Of a stretch of 64,000 bases of DNA, positions 24,521 to 32,606 are shown one piece after another; positions within the stretch are counted from its first letter, which is position 1, and the number at the start of each line of letters is the position of its first letter. The notes beneath the pieces are model-generated. The model worked only from the letters and a program-made list of their open reading frames with translations. It ran no database searches and had not been told where the DNA came from. Origin of the DNA: Mucilaginibacter rubeus (lineage in GTDB: Bacteria; Bacteroidota; Bacteroidia; Sphingobacteriales; Sphingobacteriaceae); assembly GCF_014643835.1 (NCBI RefSeq), contig NZ_BMKD01000010.1, forward strand, positions 62,001 to 126,000. Direction: 5' to 3'. The translations under genes and the position numbers were made by a program.

Positions 24521-25543
24521 CTAATGCAGTATCTTAAACATCAGCTCCTTCATCAACTCACCGTGCGGCGCGTTTGATTCAACGCCTTTACTTTTCAAAT
24601 CATATTCGCGCAGATAGCTGATCACCTGGAAAATTTTACCAAGCGGGTAGTTACGGGCGGCCTGCTCATAATCTTTAATAAAGTATGGGTTAACGCCCAT
24701 TTCGCGGGCAAGGTTTTGCGGGGTTTTATCTTTTACGTAATGGTACACCAGCACCTTGCTGAAAAAGTTATTCAGGTTGCCGAGCACCAAAACAATGGGA
24801 TTTGATTTGGGATTGGCTTCAAAGTAATTGATGATCTGGTTTACCTTGTAAGCATCTTTTTTGGTGAGGGCTGTTTGCAGCTCAAATACATTGTACTCCT
24901 TACTGATACCAATATTATCCTGGATATGCTTCAGGGTAATCTCCTGCCCGGCGCTAACATTCAGCATCAGTTTTTCGAGCTCGTTGGCAATTTTAGCCAG
25001 GTCGTTGCCCAGGTACTCGGCAATCATGGCCGATCCCTGCTGGTTCATTTTGTAGCCCTTCTCGCTTACATAACCTTCAACCCAGGCCGGCACCTTATTA
25101 TCATATAAAGTAGCCGATTCAAAAATAAGCCCGTTCTTTTCTATGGCTTTGTATGTTTTCTTGCGCTTATCAAACTTGCCGTATTTGTAACAAAAAACAA
25201 GAATAGTACTTGGCAGCGGATTTTCAAGATAGCTCAATACAGGGTCGATGCTTTTCTTGTTATCATCGTCCTTCCCCCATTTCATGTCCTGTGCCTCTTT
25301 TACCAGTACCACCTGGTAATCGGCCATCATGGGGTAACGCTTGGCGGCATTGAGCACGGTCATGATGTCGGTATCCTTGCCGTAAACCACGGTTTGATTG
25401 AAGCCACGCTCATGCTCGGGCAACAAGTGATGCTCAATGTAATTGCTTACCAGGTCGATAAAATAAGGTTCTTCCCCATGCAGCAGGTACAGCGGTTTAA
25501 ACTTACGGTTCTTAAGGTCCTTTAATATCTCGGCAGCAGTCAT
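24521..25543 (-). CDS. holA: DNA polymerase III subunit delta
   Basis: A 340-residue AAA+-like clamp-loader subunit. It opens with ILKDLKNRKFKPLYLLHGEE, then the PYFIDLVSNYIEHHLLP segment and an arginine-rich KYPM turn, as in HolA proteins; the middle holds YLGNDLAKIANELEKLML. It opens the beta clamp during replication. The gene is divergent from an HsdR_N-type gene. Confidence 0.93.
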   Translation of the reverse strand: MTAAEILKDLKNRKFKPLYLLHGEEPYFIDLVSNYIEHHLLPEHERGFNQTVVYGKDTDIMTVLNAAKRYPMMADYQVVLVKEAQDMKWGKDDDNKKSIDPVLSYLENPLPSTILVFCYKYGKFDKRKKTYKAIEKNGLIFESATLYDNKVPAWVEGYVSEKGYKMNQQGSAMIAEYLGNDLAKIANELEKLMLNVSAGQEITLKHIQDNIGISKEYNVFELQTALTKKDAYKVNQIINYFEANPKSNPIVLVLGNLNNFFSKVLVYHYVKDKTPQNLAREMGVNPYFIKDYEQAARNYPLGKIFQVISYLREYDLKSKGVESNAPHGELMKELMFKILH

Positions 25544-25905
25544 ATTTCGCAGTCAAAAGTACTAAGTCGAAAGTCAAAAGTGGAATGTATTTTTAATTAG
25601 GGCGATGCAATGATATAAACAGGAAAATTGCTTTTAAAATCTATGTTGACATGAGGCGAATGGATAAGAAATTTTTACACTATTTTTTTCAAATTAATCG
25701 AATTACACGAATTTTAAATTTATGTAATTGAAAAATTGGTGTAATTCGATTAATTGTGGTAAGAATGAAGATAATTCGTGTGGAAATTTTATTGCTATTT
25801 TTTCAATGCATCGAATTACCTCAAAGGCGATTTCCCTGATAATATATTTATTAATTTTGAAGCCCGACTCAAGACTCATAACTTTCGACTTAAGACTTCG
25901 CAAAA
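25544..25905. other. intergenic region with inverted repeat
   Basis: Between holA and the HsdR_N-like gene. It contains low-complexity phrases such as agtcgaaagtcaaaagt and, at 25692-25755, an inverted pair of aattaatcgaattacac. No gene was seen. Confidence 0.5.
25692..25755. repeat. 17-bp inverted repeat (aattaatcgaattacac)
   Basis: 25692-25708 and 25739-25755 are exact reverse complements, 30 bases apart. The A/T-rich wording resembles other phrase-like spacers in this window. Confidence 0.75.
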
Positions 25906-26358
25906 ATGCTCCAACCGCTTAACCTGCCACCCTACCCTTTTAAAATAAGCGACGATAACGGCATACTGACCCTTTTTGACGAGATCCGTAAGAAAACCAT
26001 CATCATTACACCTGAAGAATGGGTACGCCAGCATTTTGTACAATACCTCATCAAACAAAAAAACTATCCCCGCTCGCTGATTAAACTGGAAGGCGGCCTT
26101 AAACTTAACACCCTGCAAAAGCGCACCGACATAGTGGTGTTTAATCCCGACGGGCAACGCATTTTAATGGTTGAATGTAAAGCCCCATCTGTAACTATCG
26201 ATCAAAAAACATTCGATCAGATTGCCCGGTATAATATGGTTCATAAAGTATCCCTGCTGGCGGTGAGCAATGGCCTGCAACACTATTATTGTACTATAGA
26301 TCATGAAAAATGTACTTACCGGTTTATTGAAGAGTTGCCGGGGTATGTGAAGGGCTGA
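25906..26358 (+). CDS. HsdR N-terminal domain (PD-(D/E)XK) protein
   Basis: A 150-residue protein matching the stand-alone HSDR_N family. A PD-(D/E)XK nuclease-like core is visible: RTDIVVFNPDG (Asp), then ILMVECKAP (Glu-X-Lys), preceded by TPEEWVRQHFVQYLIKQ. Although the fold is that of type I restriction nuclease subunits, no helicase, methylase or specificity gene is nearby, and single-domain copies like this are common core genes in Bacteroidota. Its substrate is unknown. Confidence 0.85.
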   Translation: MLQPLNLPPYPFKISDDNGILTLFDEIRKKTIIITPEEWVRQHFVQYLIKQKNYPRSLIKLEGGLKLNTLQKRTDIVVFNPDGQRILMVECKAPSVTIDQKTFDQIARYNMVHKVSLLAVSNGLQHYYCTIDHEKCTYRFIEELPGYVKG

Positions 26359-26483
26359 AGCTGTCTGAACTCGAATTAAACGAATTTGAAGAATTTATGG
26401 AATGTGTATAGCATTTTCTGCCCTCACTGGCGCAAGTCTTGAGTGTAGGGTAGCGCTATGGCTGACTTGTAACTTCTCCAATT

Positions 26484-26550
26484 GTCCGTAAGTCCGAAAG
26501 ATTAAAATTGGCTTGGACTTCCAGACTTACGGACATCTGACTTTCGGACT
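26484..26550. repeat. agtccgaaag-type phrase palindrome
   Basis: gtccgtaagtc (26484-26494) pairs with gacttacggac (26524-26534), and agtccgaaag (26491-26500) pairs with ctttcggact (26541-26550). The two stems compete for the same left arm. A related palindrome is at 41391-41465. Confidence 0.7.
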
Positions 26551-26580
26551 CACTTCCACTCACTTAATAAACCAATTTCC

Positions 26581-26588
26581 TACCTTTG
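26581..26588 (+). promoter_or_regulatory. -7 element (TACCTTTG) of tdh
   Basis: Matches TAnnTTTG and lies 20 bases before the tdh start codon, predicting a leader of about 14 bases. Confidence 0.6.
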
Positions 26589-26608
26589 CGCGGTAAACTC
26601 AATATTGC

Positions 26609-27562
26609 ATGAGCGAAAAGATCTTAGTGATAGGCGCCAACGGCCAGATCGGTACCGAACTGGTAATGGCTTTGAGAAATATACATGGGGCCGAAACGGT
26701 TATAGCTTCGGATATTAACAGCCCTACCTATGCCATGCGCGGAAGCAGCGGACCATTTGAATTGATCAATGTACTTGATAAAGACAACCTGCACCATATA
26801 TTTGATAAGCACCGCCCCACACAAGTTTACCTGTTAGCTGCCATTCTTTCGGCAGTAGGCGAGCAAAAACCCAAAATGGCCTGGGACCTGAATATGACCG
26901 GTTTGCTGCATGTGCTTGATTTTGCAGTTGAGTTTAAGGTAAGTAAAGTTTTTTGGCCAAGCTCAATAGCGGTTTTCGGTCCGCATTCGCCGCAGCATAA
27001 TACTCCGCAGTATTGTGTAATGGATCCTAACACGGTTTATGGTTTTAGTAAATTGGCCGGCGAGCGCTGGTGCGAATATTATTTTAATAAATACGGCCTT
27101 GATGTACGCAGTATCCGTTACCCGGGCCTGATAGGCTGGAAAGCAAACCCAGGCGGCGGCACTACCGATTATGCAGTACATATATTTCACCAGGCGTTAA
27201 AAACCGGCAGCTATGAAAGCTTTCTGGCCGAAGGTACCGCCCTGCCCATGATGTATATGGATGATGCCATCAGGGCTACCATCAGTTTGATGGATGCACC
27301 TGCCGAACAGATCAGCATCCGCTCATCATATAACCTGGCTGGCATTAGCTTCACGCCCGAACAACTGGCAGTAGAGATCAAAAAACTGATCCCTAAATTT
27401 GAGATCAGTTACAGTAATAACGACCCGCGACAAGCCATCGCCGATAGCTGGCCAAAGTCAATAGACGACAGCTACGCGCAAAACGACTGGGGCTGGAAAC
27501 TGGAATATGACTTACCAAAAATGGTGGCCGACATGTTGACCAATTTGAAAACGATAATTTAA
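26609..27562 (+). CDS. tdh: L-threonine 3-dehydrogenase, SDR type
   Basis: A 317-residue extended short-chain dehydrogenase. It has the Rossmann motif GANGQIG (residues 9-15), Tyr144 and Lys148 in YGFSK as the catalytic pair, and the threonine-dehydrogenase-type segments WPSSIAVFGP, RYPGLIGW and PGGGTTDYAV. It oxidises L-threonine to 2-amino-3-ketobutyrate with NAD. The next enzyme, Kbl, is encoded 17 kb away at 44106, and gcvP is at the window's right end. It is a single-gene unit with its own promoter. Confidence 0.9.
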   Translation: MSEKILVIGANGQIGTELVMALRNIHGAETVIASDINSPTYAMRGSSGPFELINVLDKDNLHHIFDKHRPTQVYLLAAILSAVGEQKPKMAWDLNMTGLLHVLDFAVEFKVSKVFWPSSIAVFGPHSPQHNTPQYCVMDPNTVYGFSKLAGERWCEYYFNKYGLDVRSIRYPGLIGWKANPGGGTTDYAVHIFHQALKTGSYESFLAEGTALPMMYMDDAIRATISLMDAPAEQISIRSSYNLAGISFTPEQLAVEIKKLIPKFEISYSNNDPRQAIADSWPKSIDDSYAQNDWGWKLEYDLPKMVADMLTNLKTII

Positions 27563-27713
27563 GGTTAAAGGCGAAAGGATAAAGGTTAAAGGTTTTTATC
27601 CGTCGTTATATAAACAAATATTATATTTACCGCCTTGTCTTTATAAGGCAAAGCTTTGTAATACAACAAGGTTGATCTATCACTATCAACCATGAACAAT
27701 GAACTAAAAAAAC

Positions 27714-28439
27714 ATGGGAAGAGCATTTGAATTCCGCAAAGAAAGAAAGTTTAAGCGCTGGGCCAAAATGGCAGTGCAGTTTACCCGTTTAGGTAAGGAA
27801 ATTGTAATGGCTGTAAAAGCCGGCGGCGGCGATGTTAACACCAACTCACGCTTACGTACCGCGGTACAAAACGCCAAGGCTGTAAACATGCCTAAAGACC
27901 GTGTTGAAGCCGCCATTAAACGCGCCAGCAGCCGCGACGAAAAAGATTATGAAGAGCTTGTTTACGAAGGTTACGCACCTTACGGTGTTGCAGTGTTGGT
28001 TGAAACCGCTACCGATAACACTAACCGTACCGTTGCCAACGTACGCAGCTATTTTACCAAATACGGTGGCTCATTAGGAAAAACCGGCTCGCTTGATTTT
28101 ATCTTCACCCGCAAATCGGTTTTCACCTTTGAGCCGGGCGACCGCGACCTGGAAGAGCTTGAATTTGAACTGATAGACGCAGGTTTGGAAGAAATATTTG
28201 TTGAAGCCGACGAAAATGGCAACGATATTGCAGTAATCCACACAGCTTTTGAAGATTTCGGCAAAATGCAAAAAGCGTTAGAAGAGATGGGTATCGAAGT
28301 AAAATCGGCCAAGCTGGAGCGTATCCCGCAATCATTCCACGCTGTTAGCGAAGATCAGGTTCCTGAAATTATGAAACTGATTGACCGTTTGGAAGAAGAC
28401 GACGACGTGCAGGCGGTTTACCATAATATGGCGGAATAA
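27714..28439 (+). CDS. YebC/PmpR family DNA-binding/translation regulator
   Basis: A 241-residue member of the YebC family, with the family opening MGRAFEFRKERKFKRWAKMA, then GGDVNTNSRLRTAVQNAKAVN and MPKDRVEAAIKRAS, and the middle segment YEGYAPYGVAVLVE followed by TDNTNRTVANVR. Such proteins bind DNA as regulators and have been tied to translation of difficult sequences. Length and motif order are normal. Confidence 0.95.
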   Translation: MGRAFEFRKERKFKRWAKMAVQFTRLGKEIVMAVKAGGGDVNTNSRLRTAVQNAKAVNMPKDRVEAAIKRASSRDEKDYEELVYEGYAPYGVAVLVETATDNTNRTVANVRSYFTKYGGSLGKTGSLDFIFTRKSVFTFEPGDRDLEELEFELIDAGLEEIFVEADENGNDIAVIHTAFEDFGKMQKALEEMGIEVKSAKLERIPQSFHAVSEDQVPEIMKLIDRLEEDDDVQAVYHNMAE

Positions 28440-28445
28440 GAGCCC

Positions 28446-28533
28446 CACACAACCCTCCCCGGAAGGGAGGGCTTTGAATACATACATTAAAAATAAAAGT
28501 CTCCCCTTCCGGGGGAGATTTAGAGGGGGTCGA
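28446..28533. repeat. CCCTCC/CTCCCC palindromic repeats
   Basis: The first palindrome is ccctccccggaagggaggg (28453-28471). A second, tctccccttccgggggaga, lies about 28 bases further on and is followed by tttagagggggt. This lies between yebC and the DUF2442 gene. The tail (gggggagatttagaggggg) recurs near 63787-63812. Confidence 0.75.
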
Positions 28534-28534
28534 T

Positions 28535-28750
28535 ATGCCACTATTCAACACACGTAAAGGAGAAAAAAAAGTAAAGGTTACCTTTGCTAACGGCCTTCTT
28601 TTTGTGGAAACTGATGGTGGCAAGCCGCAGGCTTTTCCGCTGGAATGGTTTCCACAGTTATTAAACGCTACCGATGAGGAACGTGAAGACTGGGGCCAAA
28701 CCGAAAAAGGCATCCGTTTTAACAAGCTGGGTGTAGATGTAACATTATAA
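28535..28750 (+). CDS. DUF2442 domain protein (71 aa)
   Basis: A 71-residue protein matching DUF2442: VKVTFANGLLFVETDGG, then FPLEWFPQLLNATDEERE and a C-terminal GIRFNKLGVDV. Such small proteins are frequent and often sit beside toxin-like partners; none is seen here. It lies about 95 bases after yebC and 90 before the repeat-rich protein, with palindromic repeats between. Confidence 0.8.
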   Translation: MPLFNTRKGEKKVKVTFANGLLFVETDGGKPQAFPLEWFPQLLNATDEEREDWGQTEKGIRFNKLGVDVTL

Positions 28751-28835
28751 GATTTGAGATATGAGACGTGAGATATGAGACAAGGCTCTAAACCTTCAAT
28801 TATCTCAAATCTCCTATCTCAAATCTCCTATCTAA
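28751..28835. repeat. gagatatgag-phrase inverted repeat
   Basis: gatttgagata near 28752 is inverted relative to tatctcaaatc near 28801 and 28816. The intervening sequence repeats gagatatgagac. It fills the gap between the DUF2442 and repeat-protein genes and reads as a phrase-like spacer, not coding sequence. Confidence 0.55.
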
Positions 28836-28840
28836 ACAAA

Positions 28841-29977
28841 ATGGTTTTTGAAGAATTTTTAAAGAAGAAAAGAATTGACCTTGCCGCCCTGCAACAGGGC
28901 GAACCTGCTTTGTTTTCTGAATTTAAAGATCACTTTGAACAGATGGGCGAAAAAAGCTTCGACCATACCAAAAAATACTGGTTTAATAAACTAAGGCGGC
29001 GGTTCCCGGTTCCGCTTGAAGTTAAAACCGAAAAAGCACATATCAAAAACCCGCTGGCCGAACAAACCATAACCGAAAGTTTAACAGAACCCGCTACGCC
29101 GGCCAAAGTTGGCTTTACGCCGAAGTTCCGTCCGGCTGCACCAAAACCTACGGCTCCAGCCGAAGAATCTATACAACGGGCAGTTGCACCCCCAACGTCA
29201 GAACCTTCATCCCCTGAAATTGCCTCCAAACCAGCGTTCAAACCTCGCTTTAACCCGGCTATGGCAAAAGCTAAACCAGCAGTGAGCGAAGCATCACCTG
29301 AAAACGAAAAGGAACAACAAGCTGGGGCTCCTGCTACAGAAACACCTGCACCAACTGCCAAACCTGGCTTTAAACCACGTTTCAACGCTGCCATGGTAAA
29401 ACCCAAACCAGCTGAAACAGAAACACAGGCAGAAAACAAAAAGGAAGAAACTCCGACAACTCCACCTGCGGATGCACCAGCAGCTAAAATGGGATTTAAA
29501 CCACGCTTTAATGCCGGTATGGTAAAACCCAAACCGGTAGAAAATGAAGCGCCTGCTGAAGAGACAAAAGAGGATGCTCCGCCTGAAGAGCCTCAAACGC
29601 CGGTAACCGAAGCACCTGCTCCTAAAATGGGGTTCAAACCTCGTTTTAACGCGGCCCTGATGAAACCTAAACAGGCTGAATCGGAACAACCAGTTGAAGA
29701 GGCAAAACCATCAGCCGAGATTCCGCAACCAACGATTGAAGAAGTAAAACCGGGTTCTGAACCTCCCGCACCAAAGCTTGGCTTTAAACCACGCTTTAAT
29801 GCAGCTGCAATGAAGCCGACAGTTCCTGAAGCCGAAGCATCCGCAGAAGATAAAAAAGAGGATACTCCAACTAAAGAACCTCAGTCGCCGGCTAAAGAAA
29901 CTCCCGCACCTAAATTGGGATTCAAGCCACGTTTTAACGCCAAAAATCTTCCTAAAAAATCAGAGGGAGAAGAATAG
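28841..29977 (+). CDS. repeat protein with seven GFKPRFNA motifs (378 aa)
   Basis: The N-terminal ~80 residues are a helical domain (MVFEEFLKKKRIDLAALQQG, then HFEQMGEKSFDHTKKYWFNK). The rest is a low-complexity chain in which a basic motif of the type K(L/M/P)GFKPRFNAAMxKPK occurs seven times, its Phe at about residues 92, 133, 177, 219, 265, 315 and 361, spaced 41-50 residues by acidic Pro/Glu/Ala-rich linkers. The ATG at 28841 is chosen because the earlier frame consists of spacer repeat. No signal peptide. Function unknown; the repeated basic motif looks like a multivalent binding site. Confidence 0.8.
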   Translation: MVFEEFLKKKRIDLAALQQGEPALFSEFKDHFEQMGEKSFDHTKKYWFNKLRRRFPVPLEVKTEKAHIKNPLAEQTITESLTEPATPAKVGFTPKFRPAAPKPTAPAEESIQRAVAPPTSEPSSPEIASKPAFKPRFNPAMAKAKPAVSEASPENEKEQQAGAPATETPAPTAKPGFKPRFNAAMVKPKPAETETQAENKKEETPTTPPADAPAAKMGFKPRFNAGMVKPKPVENEAPAEETKEDAPPEEPQTPVTEAPAPKMGFKPRFNAALMKPKQAESEQPVEEAKPSAEIPQPTIEEVKPGSEPPAPKLGFKPRFNAAAMKPTVPEAEASAEDKKEDTPTKEPQSPAKETPAPKLGFKPRFNAKNLPKKSEGEE

Positions 29978-30001
29978 GTTAATAACTTTCAACAAATTTA
30001 T

Positions 30002-30130
30002 TGTCATTTCGATAGAGGAACGAGTGAGAAATTATACACCTTGCATAGCCGACATGCTTATCGGACTTGCGTGGTGTATAAGCTCTTTCGCCCCAACGCT
30101 ATTGCCCACCTCTGCTCAATCGAAAGGACA
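30002..30130. repeat. TGTCATTTCGA palindromic repeat, copy 2
   Basis: tgtcatttcgatagag at 30002 is inverted against tcaatcgaaaggaca ending at 30130; inner arms gagaaattatacacc / ggtgtataagctc. It is related to 16181-16335. A half-element resembling the tail of the TGTCATTGCGAG family follows at 30183-30216. Confidence 0.75.
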
Positions 30131-30236
30131 TTTTTTATTTAAAGCAATTTTCATTTTGTTTAGCGTGACCGCCCTGTATAATATGCGATTGCTTCGTCTT
30201 CCCTTCTCAATGATATGATTTTTATGTTATCCGCCT

Positions 30237-31034
30237 CTACTTACTATGCGAAAACAACCAATGCAACAGATCAGGCTCGTTGAACGCATTATCCCAGCTG
30301 TTGTGTCCTACACCTGGATATAGCGTAAACCGCGGCTTGCCTCCCGCCTCTTTAATAGCATCAACCATTACCTGCGAGTGATCGGCAGGTACTACCGGGT
30401 CATTATTACCGTGAAAGATCCAGAGCGGAACTTTTTTAGCGTATTTCTTTGCGTTCAGCGTATTATCGCCGCCGCAAATGGCAAAGGCTGCTGCAAATAC
30501 ATTAGGTTCGCGGCCAATGATTTCAAATGTCCCCATACCACCCATGCTAAGGCCTCCCACATAAACTTTGTGCTTATCAACAAATGGCTTATCTAAAAAC
30601 TGGTCAACCAGTCCCATCAACATGATCATCGCCATTGTTGGCGGCGCATTTTCCTGGAAAATAAATTTGCGCTTATTGGTTGCCGAATCCGTAACCTGCT
30701 TTACATTGCTCCAGTAACTTTTTGCCGGGCATTGCGGAAAAACAACGATAGACTCGTATAACTCCCTGCAGCTGTCCTGTAAGAACCGTTGTGCCCCATA
30801 AGCCAGTTGCGACTCATTATTGTTTCCCCGTTCGCCCGAACCGTGTAATACAAACAATAAAGGGTACTTTTGACCCGGATTAAAATGCTTTGGAAATAAA
30901 ATTCGGTATGGTAGTGTGTCTACTTTAAAAATAAAGCTGCCCCTGTCAAACGAGGTCAAATTTTGGGACTTGGCTAAAAAAGAGAATGCTAAGAGTAAGC
31001 TTAGCATTCCTGTAATTCGTATTGTTTTGATCAT
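30237..31034 (-). CDS. secreted alpha/beta hydrolase (esterase/oligopeptidase-like)
   Basis: A 265-residue exported hydrolase. A signal peptide is followed by an alpha/beta-hydrolase domain with LLFVLHGSGERG near residue 59, a nucleophile elbow GGLSMGGMG (Ser163), Asp212 in GNNDPVVPADHS and His244 in GVGHNSW. Relatives include feruloyl or other carbohydrate esterases. It lies about 100 bases after the GH144-like gene in the same direction, as an accessory enzyme of this utilisation locus. Confidence 0.85.
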   Translation of the reverse strand: MIKTIRITGMLSLLLAFSFLAKSQNLTSFDRGSFIFKVDTLPYRILFPKHFNPGQKYPLLFVLHGSGERGNNNESQLAYGAQRFLQDSCRELYESIVVFPQCPAKSYWSNVKQVTDSATNKRKFIFQENAPPTMAMIMLMGLVDQFLDKPFVDKHKVYVGGLSMGGMGTFEIIGREPNVFAAAFAICGGDNTLNAKKYAKKVPLWIFHGNNDPVVPADHSQVMVDAIKEAGGKPRFTLYPGVGHNSWDNAFNEPDLLHWLFSHSK

Positions 31035-31136
31035 GGGTTAAAATGCTTCTTTGTTTTGCAACCGACGTAATTACCGCCGTTGCTTTAAAACAAATTTAAC
31101 CTCTTTAACGGCCTTTTGTTTATTTTTTATGCCGAA

Positions 31137-32489
31137 TTAATTTTTCACGATAGCAGGGCTTTCAAAACCCAGTTTTTTCAAACCACCCTGAACCTCGGGG
31201 CAGCTCATGAAAAGTTTCCAGAGCAAACCGGTCCGGTAGTTTTCAATCATCACAATGATCGGGCCCTGATCGATGGCTAAATAGGAGTTGGCGTACCAGT
31301 TATGCGACTCGCTGAAGGCATCGGTAAAGCCATACTCGCCCCAGATCTTATCGCCTAGGTCATAATAAAAATGACGCAAGGCTTTCATCGAATATTCCGG
31401 GGTATATGGGAATGCGGATAACGCGGCCGTAGGCGTAATTACGCCGAGGTCGTTAGTTGGCGAATGTGCATTGTACCCCTCAAAGTTATCACTGGCAGTT
31501 AAGCCCCAGCAATTTTCACCATAGCCTTTAAATTTTTTAGGATTATCAACGCAGTAAGCATGATTGATCAAAGTATGATTTTTATTTTGTTCCCAGTAGT
31601 CGGCATACTCGTCCTTTAATCCCTTAGGATTAAGGCCGAGGAAAGAATATTGCGAGAAGAATAGCGGACCGCCGTAATCAAAACCAAGCGGCAATTTAAA
31701 ACCGTAAAAAGTTTTTCCGTTTTTAAAGAAATCGCTTTGCGCCCAACCATTATGGTAAACATTGGCACTAACGGGGTAACGTTCGGCAGATGCGGCAAGC
31801 ACGTAAGTGATCAAACATTCGTTAAAACCGTGGATCGGGAAATTCATGGCCCAGCCATTGTTGGGGCTCCAGTGCCAATAAAGGTAGTCGCGGCCATCGC
31901 GGGTGTACCAGTTCCATTCCATTTCACCCCACATCCAGCTAATCACATCACGGATGCGACGTTCTTTGGGCGCATCGCCGTTGAAATATTGCCTCGCACA
32001 CAATAAACCCTGGAAAAGATAAGCTGATTCAACAATATCACCACCATCATCCTTACGGCCAAAACGGATCACTTTACCGGTTTCGCCGTTTAACCAGTGC
32101 GGGAAAGCGCCGTGAAAAGCATCGGCCTTGTATAAAAAGTTAACGATCTTAACCATACGGTCAACCGCCTGCTCATGGGTGATCCATTTGCGGCTATCGG
32201 CCACAATGAGCGACATGATGCCAAATCCCGAACCGCCGGTAGTCACCACCTCGTTACCGTAATCAAAAGAAGTGTTGCTGCGCTCACGGGCCAGACCGCT
32301 CACCGGGTGACCAAAGTCCCAGAAATAACGAAACGTTTGGCGCTGCACCACATCCAGCAAAGCGCTATCGGTAAGGTTTTTTATAATACCAACGGGCTTA
32401 ATGCCGTCTTCTGATTTTTTTGTTTGCTTTTGGGCAAAGGCGCAAATGGCAGCCAATATAAATACCGGAGTAATAAATAGTTTTTTCAT
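31137..32489 (-). CDS. GH144-like endo-beta-1,2-glucanase (glucoamylase-fold)
   Basis: A 450-residue secreted enzyme with an (alpha/alpha)6-type fold. A signal peptide (cleavage near CAFAQ, residue 20) is followed by QRQTFRYFWDFGHPVSGLA, a segment typical of the glucoamylase/GH144 family, then TTGGSGFGIM, WNWYTRDGRDYLYWHWSPN, INHAYCVDNPKKFKGYGENCW and FSESHNWYANSYLAIDQGP. GH144 enzymes cut beta-1,2-glucans. It follows susD with a terminator-like hairpin between. Confidence 0.9.
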   Translation of the reverse strand: MKKLFITPVFILAAICAFAQKQTKKSEDGIKPVGIIKNLTDSALLDVVQRQTFRYFWDFGHPVSGLARERSNTSFDYGNEVVTTGGSGFGIMSLIVADSRKWITHEQAVDRMVKIVNFLYKADAFHGAFPHWLNGETGKVIRFGRKDDGGDIVESAYLFQGLLCARQYFNGDAPKERRIRDVISWMWGEMEWNWYTRDGRDYLYWHWSPNNGWAMNFPIHGFNECLITYVLAASAERYPVSANVYHNGWAQSDFFKNGKTFYGFKLPLGFDYGGPLFFSQYSFLGLNPKGLKDEYADYWEQNKNHTLINHAYCVDNPKKFKGYGENCWGLTASDNFEGYNAHSPTNDLGVITPTAALSAFPYTPEYSMKALRHFYYDLGDKIWGEYGFTDAFSESHNWYANSYLAIDQGPIIVMIENYRTGLLWKLFMSCPEVQGGLKKLGFESPAIVKN

Positions 32490-32530
32490 AAAGCTATTTG
32501 CATTTGGATATGAAAAACAGGGTTTTCATT

Positions 32531-32572
32531 AAAAAAAGAGAGGTTGCCCGTTAAACCCAACAAGGCAACCTC
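32531..32572 (-). terminator. hairpin with T-run between susD and the GH144-like gene
   Basis: On the minus strand gaggttgcc and ggcaacctc form a perfect 9-bp stem, followed by tctttttttaatg. Placed after susD, it can lower transcription of the enzyme genes relative to susC/susD or protect the susCD transcript end. Confidence 0.75.
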
Positions 32573-32606
32573 ATCATCAATCAACTGTGTGTATTTTATT
32601 GGCTAA

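Noticed and set aside
25906-26358. Restriction-modification system
   Set aside because: The HsdR_N-like protein is only the nuclease-like domain; no methylase, specificity or helicase gene is nearby, so no defence system is claimed.
28930-29689. Long minus-strand frames of 200 and 131 codons
   Set aside because: They are shadows of the repeat-rich protein on the plus strand, whose biased codons create open antisense frames.
30024-30218. 64-codon plus-strand frame
   Set aside because: It lies inside the TGTCATTTCGA palindromic repeat and its half-element; the sequence is explained by the repeat.
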